NCBI GenBank assembly: GCA_913056385.1
Contig: CAJXND010000005.1
Span: 1-58,510 of the forward strand
Length of the DNA stretch: 58,510 nt
Source: an uncultured Ectothiorhodospiraceae bacterium
GTDB taxonomy: Bacteria; Pseudomonadota; Gammaproteobacteria; Nitrococcales; Nitrococcaceae
Direction: 5' to 3'
In this document: positions 37,835 through 45,970 of the stretch, piece by piece
Layout of the letters: the number at the start of each line of letters is the position of its first letter
Numbering within the stretch: position 1 is the stretch's first letter
Position numbers and translations under genes: made by a program
The notes under the pieces: model-generated
What the model was told of the DNA's origin: nothing
What the model saw: only the letters and a program-made list of their open reading frames with translations
The model's database searches: none

Positions 37835-38415
37835 GGCGCCGCCTCCCCGAACGACCAGGTACGGGTGATGACGAGTTCATCGCGCCCCTGCAGCACCGCC
37901 GGCGGCACCGCCGGGAATGGAGCGGCGGCCTCGACCAGGCGCCTTGCCGCTCGCGCAAGGGCAGGTGGTGCCTCGTGACCCAGTATTCGCGTGGTAATGA
38001 TCCCGCCACTGGCGTTGAGCGTGACCGCCATGACAACGCGCCCGGTGATGTCTGCCTCGATCAATGCCCGTGGATAGGCCCGGTTGCCCACGGCCTCGGC
38101 CTTCAGGATCCAGTCGCGCAGATACCGGGCGGCCGGTTCGTCGCGGGTGGTCCCGTCAATATGCCGCTGGTGCTCGCGCGGCTGTTCGTCGACCGCCTGC
38201 CCGGCGTCGGGGGCGGCCCCGGCGACCAGGCGCATGGGTTGGCTGCGTTGGGGGATGGCGCGCTGCAGTTCAAGGGTGAGGGGCATCTCGGGGGTGATCC
38301 GGGGGGTCGATGCAATGCCCGGGCCGAAGGGCCCGAACAGCAACAGGATATGCACCACCACCGACAGCAGGACCGCCATGAGCAGACGGTCGCGGGCGAG
38401 GGTGGCACCGTCCAT
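37831..38415 (-). CDS. tonB: TonB-like energy transduction protein
   Basis: The 194-residue protein has one N-terminal membrane helix (about residues 11-29, MAVLLSVVVHILLLFG), a short linker not rich in Pro, and a C-terminal TonB domain (YPRALIEADITGRVVMAVTLNASGG...). It lacks exbB and exbD neighbours. In the gshB-tonB-ruvX-pyr locus of related bacteria this TonB-like protein has unclear substrates (in Pseudomonas the TonB3 homologue supports twitching motility). An outer-membrane transport role is therefore not assured. Confidence 0.8.
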   Translation of the reverse strand: MDGATLARDRLLMAVLLSVVVHILLLFGPFGPGIASTPRITPEMPLTLELQRAIPQRSQPMRLVAGAAPDAGQAVDEQPREHQRHIDGTTRDEPAARYLRDWILKAEAVGNRAYPRALIEADITGRVVMAVTLNASGGIITTRILGHEAPPALARAARRLVEAAAPFPAVPPAVLQGRDELVITRTWSFGEAAP

Positions 38416-38421
38416 GCCGGA

Positions 38422-39378
38422 TCAGGGGCGTCCCATGAGTCGGTGTTCGATGACGGTGAAGAGCTCGCCGGCGATGTTCGTCCCCTGCTGGGCATCGATT
38501 TCCCGCACACAGGTGGGGCTGGTGACGTTGATCTCCGTGAGATAGCCGCCGATCACGTCGAGGCCGGCGAACAGGATGCCGTGCTCGGCCAGCAGGGGGC
38601 TGACCGCCCCGACGATCCAGCGCTCGCGATCGGTCAGGGGGCGGGCGACGCCGCGCCCGCCGGCGGCCAGATTGCCCCGGCTCTCGCCGGCGGCCGGCAG
38701 CCGCGCCAGGGCGAAATCCACCGGCTGCCCGTCGATCACCAGAATGCGTCGGTCGCCGTCGCTGATCTCGGGCAGATAACGCTGCGCCATGACGTACCGG
38801 GTACCGCGCTCGGAGAGCTGTTCAATGATGACGCTGGTATTGGGGTCGCCGGCATGCACGACGAAGATCGCCTCGCCGCCCATCCCGTGCAGCGGCTTGA
38901 GCACCGCGCGCTCCTGGGCATTGATGAAGGCCTTCAGCGGCCCGGCCTTCATTTCCACCACGGTGGGCGTGCAGCACTGCGGGAAGTGGGCGATGGACAG
39001 CTTCTCCTGCACATCGCGCAGGCCCCGTGGCCGGTTGACCACCAGTACACCCGCCCGCTCGGCCACCTCGAGGATGTGGGTGGCATAGACATAGGCGCTG
39101 TCCACCGGCGGGTCCTTGCGCATGAGGATCGCATCGAGGTTCTCGAGCGGCTCCTCGTCGCGTTCGCCGAGACGGAACCAGTCGTGGTTGTCATCGCGAA
39201 CCTCGAGCAACGCGCCATCGCCATAGGCGGTTCCGTCCCGCAGCGAGAGATCCGCCAGCGTCAGGTAGCGGATTTCCCAGCCCCGCCGCTGGGCCTCCAG
39301 TAGCATGGCCAGCGTGGTGTCCTTGTACGGGGTGATGCCCTCGATGGGGTCCATGACAACCCCGAGGCGATAGGCCAT
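38422..39378 (-). CDS. gshB: Glutathione synthetase
   Basis: GshB ligates glycine to gamma-glutamylcysteine with ATP. The 318-residue protein has the ATP-grasp fold with MRKDPPVD near residues 92-99, LKPLHGMGGEAIF for nucleotide binding, and GGYLTEINVTSPTC near the C-terminus. A strong GAGGAG Shine-Dalgarno precedes the ATG. A TAGACT -10-like element lies in the 41-nt gap after clcA. It is first in the long 39378-to-28628 run. Confidence 0.96.
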   Translation of the reverse strand: MAYRLGVVMDPIEGITPYKDTTLAMLLEAQRRGWEIRYLTLADLSLRDGTAYGDGALLEVRDDNHDWFRLGERDEEPLENLDAILMRKDPPVDSAYVYATHILEVAERAGVLVVNRPRGLRDVQEKLSIAHFPQCCTPTVVEMKAGPLKAFINAQERAVLKPLHGMGGEAIFVVHAGDPNTSVIIEQLSERGTRYVMAQRYLPEISDGDRRILVIDGQPVDFALARLPAAGESRGNLAAGGRGVARPLTDRERWIVGAVSPLLAEHGILFAGLDVIGGYLTEINVTSPTCVREIDAQQGTNIAGELFTVIEHRLMGRP

Positions 39379-39419
39379 GGAAAGCTCCTCGTTACAGCGC
39401 GTCGTCGGCGGGTAGTCTA

Positions 39420-40703
39420 TCAGCCTGCGTTGGCGTTCAGCGCGCGGAGTTCGCTGTAGATCGGCCGGCCGCCCATGGCCTGCGCCGTGAACGTGGCGGT
39501 GAGACAGGCCACGATGATGGGCAGCGCGAGGGCGACATCGCCGGTGAGTTCGATGACCAGCACGATCCCCGTGAGCGGGGCGCGGACGGTGGCGGCGAAA
39601 AGCGCGCCCATGGCGGCCACGGCAAAGAAGGTCGGCGCCAGGTCGAGGGCCGGGGCGACGATGCCGACCAGACCCGCAAAAGCCGCCCCGATCAGCGTGC
39701 CCAGGGCGAGCATGGGCGCGAAGATGCCGCCGGGCAGCCCGAGACTGTAGCTGGTGACCGTGGTCATCAGCCGCAGGGCCAGCAGTCCGACCAGAATCAG
39801 CAGGCCCGTCTGGTCCCGGAGCAGTGTCGCCACCAGCCGGTCTCCCTCGCCAACCGCCGAGGGCAGGTAGGACAACAGCAGCCCGAGCGCCAGTCCGACC
39901 GCCCCGACCAGCAGGTAATGACGACTCGTGGGCAGGGCGCGGACGGACCGCACGCCGGAGAGGAGCAGGCGATTGAACAGCACCCCGATCAGGCCCACGA
40001 TCACGCCGAGGATCAGGAACAATGGCAACGCCTCCACGGCCACCGGGCCGTCATCGACGACGGGAATCGGCAACTGGGGTCCCTGACCCATCAGTGCGCC
40101 GCTGACGATGACCGCCAGGCAACTGGCCAGGGTGACGGCCTGCAGGGTGGTGAACCGGTAGTCGAACTCCTCGCGCAATTCCTCGGTGACAAAAATGATG
40201 GCCGCCAGCGGGGCATTGAAAGCGGCGGCCAGCCCCGCGCCGGCCCCGGCGGCGATCAGGGCACGGGCCTCCGCCCGGTCGCGCCCCAGCCAGTCGCTGA
40301 TCATCTGGCCGAATGCGGCGCCGGCATGAATGGTCGGGCCTTCGCGGCCCAGGGCCAGACCGGAGCCGACGGCCAGGAGACCGCCGGTGAACTTGACCGG
40401 CAGAACGCGGTGCCAGCGCAGGCGACGGTGTGTCCCGAGAATGGCCTCGACTTCCTGGATACCGCTGCCGGCGGTTTCCGGGGCGAAACGCAGAACCAGC
40501 CAGAGTGCGCCCATGAGCATGAGCGCACACAGCAGCATGAGTGACAGCCACGAGGGGATCGGGAGGGTTTCAAGCCATTGGTGGAGGGCCGGCCGCTCGT
40601 CAAGCGCCAGATCGAGGAGGGCATGGAATGCCGCCCCGACGAGGCCCGCCAGCGCGCCCACCAGGGCGGCGGCCAGATAGAATCGCCAGGATCGGGGATT
40701 CAT
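39420..40703 (-). CDS. clcA: ClC-type chloride/proton antiporter
   Basis: A 427-residue ClC protein with GSGIQE (central Ser, residues 79-84), GREGPT with gating Glu121, and Glu175 (TEEL) at the internal proton site, so it is probably a 2Cl-/H+ exchanger, not a channel. GGIFAPM is also present. The ATG overlaps the cydB stop by 4 nt, an unusual pairing: the exchanger appears to be made with the bd oxidase. It could balance charge or chloride in acid or salt stress. Confidence 0.92.
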   Translation of the reverse strand: MNPRSWRFYLAAALVGALAGLVGAAFHALLDLALDERPALHQWLETLPIPSWLSLMLLCALMLMGALWLVLRFAPETAGSGIQEVEAILGTHRRLRWHRVLPVKFTGGLLAVGSGLALGREGPTIHAGAAFGQMISDWLGRDRAEARALIAAGAGAGLAAAFNAPLAAIIFVTEELREEFDYRFTTLQAVTLASCLAVIVSGALMGQGPQLPIPVVDDGPVAVEALPLFLILGVIVGLIGVLFNRLLLSGVRSVRALPTSRHYLLVGAVGLALGLLLSYLPSAVGEGDRLVATLLRDQTGLLILVGLLALRLMTTVTSYSLGLPGGIFAPMLALGTLIGAAFAGLVGIVAPALDLAPTFFAVAAMGALFAATVRAPLTGIVLVIELTGDVALALPIIVACLTATFTAQAMGGRPIYSELRALNANAG

Positions 40704-41707
40704 TCACTCAGTGGTCGCGATTTGCCTCTGAAGATCCAGTATACCCCGACGGTGTAGAGCACCACGATGGGCAGGACAATGATGCCGGCGCCGTAGAACA
40801 TGAACTCGAGCGAGGCGGGTGGCGCGGCGGCCTGGTCAAATCGCAGGTCACCCGGCAGGATCCAGGGCCAGAAACTCAGCAGAAAGGCGGTGAATGCGGC
40901 AAGGAAGATGAGTGCCGTCATCGGATAGGCGAGTCGATCCGCGCGCACCCGCCAGCTCCAGACCGTGCCGGCGATGCCGATCAGGAACAACCCCGCCGGC
41001 ACCAGGACGAGCATCGGTTGGCCGGACCAGCGCGCGGTGATGTCGAGGCCCGCGAGCAGGGTCCAGGCAAAGCTGATGGCGATGAATATCGCGCTGGTCA
41101 CGAGCAGTCGGAGCAGCCAGCGATAACTCCACTCGCGCAGATGATCCTGCGTCTTCGCCACCAGCCAGGCGGCGCCGAGCAGGGCATATCCGGCCACCAG
41201 GCCCAGTCCGCAGACAACGGCGAATGGCGAGAGCCAGTCCCACGGGCCGCCCACGTACTGACCGTTGTCGATATCGATCCCCTTGACCAGCGCACCCACG
41301 GCGGCGCCCTGCACGAAAGCCGCGGCAAAGGATCCACCGCTGAAGCCGAGGTTCCAGAGCCAGCGCCGCTGGGTGCTCCGGCCGCGGAATTCCATGGAGA
41401 CACCGCGCAGGATCAACGCCCCGAGCAGCAGGGCGACCGGCAGGTAGAAGGCCGACAGGAAAATGGCATAGACCACCGGAAAGGCACCGAAAAGCACCGT
41501 GCCGATCACCACCAGCCAGGTCTCGTTGCCATCCCACACCGGTGCGATGGTGCTCAGCATCCGGTCGCGCATGCCGGCGTCCCCACTGATGCCGAAGAGC
41601 ATCCCCACGCCCAGATCGAAACCATCGAGCAGCACGTACATCAGGATCGAGAACGCCAGGGCCGCCGCCCAGAAATGCACCAGATCAAATTGCCAGATCG
41701 TTTCCAA
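40700..41707 (-). CDS. cydB: Cytochrome bd-type quinol oxidase subunit II
   Basis: The 335-residue polytopic protein matches CydB/CioB: the N-terminal helix ends YVLLDGFDLGVGML, and WDGNETWLV follows. It forms the oxidase with CydA. The start is TTG at 41707 with a GAGGAA Shine-Dalgarno; no ATG suits. There is a 38-nt gap after cydA. No CydX-type small peptide follows, as the stop is inside the clcA start. Confidence 0.94.
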   Translation of the reverse strand: METIWQFDLVHFWAAALAFSILMYVLLDGFDLGVGMLFGISGDAGMRDRMLSTIAPVWDGNETWLVVIGTVLFGAFPVVYAIFLSAFYLPVALLLGALILRGVSMEFRGRSTQRRWLWNLGFSGGSFAAAFVQGAAVGALVKGIDIDNGQYVGGPWDWLSPFAVVCGLGLVAGYALLGAAWLVAKTQDHLREWSYRWLLRLLVTSAIFIAISFAWTLLAGLDITARWSGQPMLVLVPAGLFLIGIAGTVWSWRVRADRLAYPMTALIFLAAFTAFLLSFWPWILPGDLRFDQAAAPPASLEFMFYGAGIIVLPIVVLYTVGVYWIFRGKSRPLSE

Positions 41708-41745
41708 ACCCGGGTTCCTCTTTTTTCAGGCAGATCGCCCGGGCC

Positions 41746-43137
41746 TTACTGCCCGAACGGAAGGGCCCGCCGATGGATCTTCACCTCGGTGGATTCGTCG
41801 GCCTCGGTCTCGTTGCCCGGTCCACGCTTGATGGTGCGGTGGATGTAGTAGGTGCCCGCCGGGAAGATGATCGAGTAGAGCCCGATGTAGATCAGCAGCG
41901 ACGTGAGGGCCGTGGCCGTCCCCAGCGAGGGCGTCACCGCATCGGCGGTTCGCAGCGCACCGAACACCACCCACGGCTGCCGCCCCACCTCGGCGGTGAA
42001 CCAGCCAGCGACCACGGCGATGAATCCGCTCGGGAAGCTGAGTGCGGTCGCCCAGAGAAACCATTTGGGTGGCAGCTTGCCGGCATCCATGCGCCGGCGT
42101 CTGACCAGCACCGATCCGACCCAGGAGATGAACAGCATGACCAGCCCCATGCCCACCATGGCCCGGAATCCGTAGAACGGGATCAGGAAGGGCGGGCGTT
42201 CCTCCGCGGGGACGGTCCGGATGCCCGGCTCCCTGGAATCGAAGGTCAGGCTGTCGAAGAAACTGCCGAGCACCGGGACGCCGATCTCGAAGCTGTTCCG
42301 CTCGGCGGCCTCATCAGGCCAGGCGAGCAGCAGCAGCCGCGCCGGTTGTTCCGTCTCCCAACGTCCTTCGATGGCGGTGAACTTGCTCGGCTGGTGCTTC
42401 TCGACGTACTCGCCGTTGAGATGTCCGATGACCAGCTGAAAGGGGATCAGCAGCGCGGCCAGCCCCAGTCCCATGCGCAGCATGACCCGGCTGTCCTCGG
42501 CATGAACGCGTCGCAGCGCGTACCAGGCCCCCACCGCCGCCACGCAGAAGGCGGTGGTGAGATAGGCGGCGAGCAGCATATGGGGGAAGCGCACCCAGAG
42601 GACGTCGTTGGTGAGAATGGCACTCCAGCTGGTGGGCACGAACTGCTGGCCTTCCAGCGCATATCCCACCGGCACCTGCATCCAGCTGTTATTGGCCAGA
42701 ATCCAGAAGGTTGATAGCGAGGTGCCGAAGGCGACCATGAAACAGGACAGGAAATAGAACCAGCGCGGCACCCGGCTCCGGCCGAACAGCAGCACGCCAA
42801 AAAATGTCGCCTCGAGCAGGAACGCGGTAAACGACTCGTAGGCCAGCAGCGGGCCCTGGATCGGCCCGGTGCGCGCGGCCAACTCGCTCCAGTTGGTGCC
42901 GAACTGGAAGGCCATGACGATGCCCGAGACAACGCCCATGACGAAGGCGACCACGAAAATCTTCAGCCAGAAATCGAAAAGCCGCCGGTACACCGGGCGG
43001 CCGGTTGCCAGCGACAGGCCCTCAAGGGTGGTGAGCCACGCCGCCAACCCGATCGTGAACGACGGGAATATGACGTGGAAGGTGATCGTAAAGGCAAACT
43101 GAATCCGGGAAAGAATGACGGGATCGAATTCCAGCAT
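41746..43137 (-). CDS. cydA: Cytochrome bd-type quinol oxidase subunit I (short Q-loop, CIO-like)
   Basis: A 463-residue subunit I with heme ligand His21 (TFHVIFPSF). The region after GHLNGEYVEKHQPSKF is short before the next helix, the short Q-loop of cyanide-insensitive (CioA) type oxidases; E. coli CydA is longer (522). It reduces oxygen with quinol and has high oxygen affinity. The ATG at 43137 with GGAGG lies inside the loop of a long inverted repeat. It follows dsbB by 43 nt. Confidence 0.94.
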   Translation of the reverse strand: MLEFDPVILSRIQFAFTITFHVIFPSFTIGLAAWLTTLEGLSLATGRPVYRRLFDFWLKIFVVAFVMGVVSGIVMAFQFGTNWSELAARTGPIQGPLLAYESFTAFLLEATFFGVLLFGRSRVPRWFYFLSCFMVAFGTSLSTFWILANNSWMQVPVGYALEGQQFVPTSWSAILTNDVLWVRFPHMLLAAYLTTAFCVAAVGAWYALRRVHAEDSRVMLRMGLGLAALLIPFQLVIGHLNGEYVEKHQPSKFTAIEGRWETEQPARLLLLAWPDEAAERNSFEIGVPVLGSFFDSLTFDSREPGIRTVPAEERPPFLIPFYGFRAMVGMGLVMLFISWVGSVLVRRRRMDAGKLPPKWFLWATALSFPSGFIAVVAGWFTAEVGRQPWVVFGALRTADAVTPSLGTATALTSLLIYIGLYSIIFPAGTYYIHRTIKRGPGNETEADESTEVKIHRRALPFGQ

Positions 43138-43171
43138 GGCTCAAGCCTCCAGCATTCTTCCCGGATTCAGT
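43098..43171 (-). promoter_or_regulatory. Long inverted repeat enclosing the cydA ribosome binding site and start
   Basis: On the plus strand the arm at 43098-43117 and the arm at 43153-43171 are reverse complements of 19 paired bases with one bulged A. In cydA mRNA the 5' arm lies in the leader; the 3' arm is made of codons 7-14. The 35-nt loop contains the GGAGG and the AUG. Such a stem could control cydA translation or mRNA stability, or uncouple cydA from dsbB. The structure itself is directly seen; function is inferred. Confidence 0.6.
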
Positions 43172-43180
43172 ACGACCGGG

Positions 43181-43753
43181 CTATGAGTTTTCGAGCATCT
43201 CGTAGGCGGTCGGGTTATCAGCGCAGAGCCCCAGCTCGCACTCGAGCAGCGTGGAGCCGGCATTGGCGATGACCAGCAGGCTGAAGGCGCCGAACGCGAA
43301 CAGGGCGAGGCCGGTCGGCCGAACGGTGTTGCGGGCCCGATCCGTGCCGTCGGCCTTGTAGCCGTTGTCAAAGATCATCATCAGCGCCGAGCCGATGATA
43401 ATGATGCCGAACAGCAGCGCCGCCCAGGTGTAGAAGTGCAGCCCCATGAACGTATCGCCATAGCCTGACCCGTACGGCGAGCTCGGTGCGATATGCAGAA
43501 AGATCTGCCGTACCGACACCATGAAGCCGGTCGCTGCACCCAGGATGACAAGGGCGAAATGCCGCGCGCGCTGCCCCTGGAAGATATTCAGTGCCAGACC
43601 GAAGCCGGCGAGCGCAAAGCCGGCGCGCTGCAGCAGGCAGAGCGGGCAGGGCAGGTCGTCCTTGGCAAGCTGGTCGGCAAACGCAAAGGTCAGCACGAGC
43701 GTAATGGCCAGCAGGCCGAGGGCATTGAGCGTTTTCGCGAGTGAATCCGTCAT
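43181..43753 (-). CDS. dsbB: DsbB-like disulfide bond formation protein
   Basis: A 190-residue four-helix membrane protein with the quinone-side CxxC (Cys36, Cys39 in DLPCPLCLLQR). DsbB reoxidises DsbA and passes electrons to quinone. Its second Cys pair is not in the usual central periplasmic loop; instead Cys172 and Cys177 lie near the C-terminus. It may be a DsbB-like paralogue acting on another partner. It is cotranscribed with the quinol oxidase genes, which would take up the electrons it puts into the quinone pool. Confidence 0.85.
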   Translation of the reverse strand: MTDSLAKTLNALGLLAITLVLTFAFADQLAKDDLPCPLCLLQRAGFALAGFGLALNIFQGQRARHFALVILGAATGFMVSVRQIFLHIAPSSPYGSGYGDTFMGLHFYTWAALLFGIIIIGSALMMIFDNGYKADGTDRARNTVRPTGLALFAFGAFSLLVIANAGSTLLECELGLCADNPTAYEMLENS

Positions 43754-43762
43754 CTCTGCCCC

Positions 43763-43918
43763 CTAGAAGTTGAGATTGAGTTTGTCGGTGGCATGCACGT
43801 TCAGCAGCCAGAGGGTCCAGAGCACACCGCCGCCCCAGACGACATAACCCGCACCGGGTTTTTCAAAAAACACCAGCCCGAGCGCGATCGCGACGAGCAG
43901 GAAGGGTAGCACCATCAT
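43763..43918 (-). CDS. DUF5993-like small membrane protein
   Basis: A 51-residue protein with two hydrophobic helices and the ending LNVHATDKLNLNF, which matches my recollection of DUF5993 proteins linked to dsbB-like genes. Function is unknown. ATG 43918 has a GGGAG 9 nt upstream; the open frame begins earlier with a TTG at 43945. It lies 9 nt before dsbB and heads the dsbB-cydAB-clcA run. Confidence 0.65.
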   Translation of the reverse strand: MMVLPFLLVAIALGLVFFEKPGAGYVVWGGGVLWTLWLLNVHATDKLNLNF

Positions 43919-43971
43919 GAGTCCATTCTCCCAAAAAAGTTCCAAGTCGAACGCCGAGTCGTTGTACCGAT

Positions 43972-43985
43972 TTGATTCGGTTAAA
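43972..43985 (-). promoter_or_regulatory. FNR/Anr-like site upstream of the dsbB-cydAB operon
   Basis: The plus strand reads TTGAT-TCGG-TTAAA, matching 8 of 10 defined positions of the FNR/Anr consensus TTGAT-N4-ATCAA. It overlaps a perfect 5-bp inverted repeat, ACCGA-N6-TCGGT (43966-43981). It lies in the 104-nt AT-richer gap between the MFS and DUF5993 genes, about 54-67 nt before the first start. No convincing -10 was placed. Confidence 0.3.
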
Positions 43986-44022
43986 TCCAGCGAAGTCTTT
44001 CAGAATTATCCGACAAATTCTT

Positions 44023-45201
44023 TCATTTCGCCGGCGAAAAACGACGCATCGCCCAGAGCCCCAATAACGGACCCGGCAATAGCCAGATCACGACCCAGGG
44101 ACCCTGGATCGCCCAGAAATGGCTGGTCAGCCAGATGGCCGGAATGCTAAGGCCGAATCCGATGGCATTCATGATGGCGAGCGAGGCGCCGACGCGGTGT
44201 GACGGCGCACTCGCCGAGGCCATTGCCGAGAACTGGGGCGAGTCGGCGATCACGGTGAGACCCCAGAGGAAGAGCAGGCCGAGGAGCATCAGCGGTGGCG
44301 CGCCGATGGCGGCAAGCAGCGGATAGACCAGACAGAGCGTGCCGGAGACCGCAAGCGCTCGGGCCGCCACCCAGTCGCTGCCCTGATCGCGGCTGAGGCG
44401 CCCGCCGATGACGCAGCCGACCAGTCCGATGCCGATGATCAGCCAGGAGAGCAGTGGCGCCAGCCCCTGGCCGGCATCCAGGCGGGTCAATTCACGAGCA
44501 ACGAGGAGCGGCACCAGCATCCAGATCGCATAGAGTTCCCACATATGCCCGAAATAGCCACCGGCCGCCGCGCGAAATCCGGGGATGCGCAGGGCCTCAA
44601 GGCCCCCGCGCAGGGCAATGGGGCCGGCGGTGGGCGGCAGGTGGGGGCCATCACCCAGGCGCCAGACCAGCGCGCCGCCGGTCATCGCCAGGGCCGATGC
44701 CCCCAGCAATGCCCACTCCCACGGAAGCGCCAGCGTGAGGCCCCGCAACAGATGCGGCGTGGCCGTACCCAGGGTGAGCATGCCCACCAGCCAGGCCAGG
44801 GCGGCGCCGGCATGACTGGGTGTCCAGGCAATCACCATCTTCATGCCGAGTGGATAGATGCCGGCCAGGCAAAGGCCGGTCAGAAAGCGCAGGCCGACTG
44901 CCGATACGGGATCGGCGGCCGCCGGGATGAAACCGGCGTTCACCAGGGCACCCAGTACGCTGGCCACGGCAAAGAGACGACTGGCCGGGAAGCGGTCGGC
45001 GAGCCCTGTGGTCGCCAGGATCAGGGTTCCGAGGATAAAGCCCGCCTGCACGCTCAAGGTGAGTCGCCCGAGGTCACCCTCGGTGAGGCCGAGCTCGGCG
45101 ACGAGGGAGAACCACACGCCGTTGATGCTGAACCACAGCGAGGTGCCAAACAGCTGCGCGACCACAATGATGGCAAGCGGCCGGCGTTTTAGCAGCGACA
45201 T
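44023..45201 (-). CDS. MFS family transporter
   Basis: A 392-residue protein with about 12 hydrophobic segments and a motif-A-like GLADRFPASRLF between helices 2 and 3, which marks the major facilitator superfamily. The substrate is not predictable from sequence alone; the loose resemblance is to the CynX/NarK-like group. It starts 10 nt after rsmE, so it may be cotranscribed with ahcY-rsmE. The gene ends 104 nt before DUF5993. Confidence 0.82.
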   Translation of the reverse strand: MSLLKRRPLAIIVVAQLFGTSLWFSINGVWFSLVAELGLTEGDLGRLTLSVQAGFILGTLILATTGLADRFPASRLFAVASVLGALVNAGFIPAAADPVSAVGLRFLTGLCLAGIYPLGMKMVIAWTPSHAGAALAWLVGMLTLGTATPHLLRGLTLALPWEWALLGASALAMTGGALVWRLGDGPHLPPTAGPIALRGGLEALRIPGFRAAAGGYFGHMWELYAIWMLVPLLVARELTRLDAGQGLAPLLSWLIIGIGLVGCVIGGRLSRDQGSDWVAARALAVSGTLCLVYPLLAAIGAPPLMLLGLLFLWGLTVIADSPQFSAMASASAPSHRVGASLAIMNAIGFGLSIPAIWLTSHFWAIQGPWVVIWLLPGPLLGLWAMRRFSPAK

Positions 45202-45211
45202 GGGAGGGTCT

Positions 45212-45970
45212 CTACCCGAGATCGCCGATCACCGTCTGAATGACGGCGAGGGCCGCGACGGGCGCGGTGTCGCTGCGCAGGATGCGCGGGCCCAGACGGA
45301 TGCCTTGCCAGCCCAGGTCGGCCACGGACTGAATCTCGTCGGGGGCAAGCCCGCCCTCGGGGCCGATCAGGGTGGCCAGTTCGGCGGTCGGCTTGATGTC
45401 GTGGGCGGCCTGGTCCCCTTCGGTGTCAAAGATCACGCCGGGCAGGCCATCCGCCTGTGTCAGCGCCTCATCCAGCGAGCAGGGCGCGGTCACCGGCGGG
45501 ATGCGGTTACGACCGCACTGCTCGCAGGCGGCGACGGCCACGGCTTGCCAGTGGCGCTGCTTTTTTGCCCAGCGTTCGGCGTCGAGTCGGACCACGCAGC
45601 GCTCGCTGATCACCGGAATGATCCGGGCAACGCCCAGCTCGGTGGCCTTCTGCACCGAGTAGTCCATGCGTTCGCCCTTGCTGATGCCCTGCAGGAGGGT
45701 CACCGCCACCGGCGGCTCGGCCTCGCGGGGTGAGAAGGACTCGATACGGGCCCGGGCCCGGCGCTTCTCGAGGGTCTCGAGCCGGGCCGTGTACTCGCCG
45801 CCCGTGCCGTCAAAAAGCACAAGCCCGTCGCTGCGGCGCAGACGACGGGCCTGGATATGCCGGACCGCCGTATCGGGCAGGTCGATGACCTCCCCGACGG
45901 GCGGAATGCCTGCCACATGCAGGCGGGTGGTCGGCTCAGTAGCGATAGTGCTCGGGCTTGTACGGGCCAT
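45212..45970 (-). CDS. rsmE: 16S rRNA m3U1498 methyltransferase RsmE
   Basis: RsmE methylates U1498 of 16S rRNA. The SPOUT-fold protein has the PUA-like N-terminal part ([19 protein letters not shown]), [17 protein letters not shown], and the SAM knot signature LIGPEGGLA. The start is uncertain: ATG 45970 lies inside ahcY (35-nt overlap) and keeps the expected N-terminus; GTG 45916 would avoid the overlap but lacks a clear Shine-Dalgarno. From 45970 it has 252 residues. Confidence 0.88.
   Translation of the reverse strand: MARTSPSTIATEPTTRLHVAGIPPVGEVIDLPDTAVRHIQARRLRRSDGLVLFDGTGGEYTARLETLEKRRARARIESFSPREAEPPVAVTLLQGISKGERMDYSVQKATELGVARIIPVISERCVVRLDAERWAKKQRHWQAVAVAACEQCGRNRIPPVTAPCSLDEALTQADGLPGVIFDTEGDQAAHDIKPTAELATLIGPEGGLAPDEIQSVADLGWQGIRLGPRILRSDTAPVAALAVIQTVIGDLG

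Noticed and set aside
43919-43945. Longer DUF5993 protein starting at TTG 43945
   Set aside because: The ATG at 43918 has a proper GGGAG and gives the family-like N-terminus; the extension adds a non-hydrophobic stretch.
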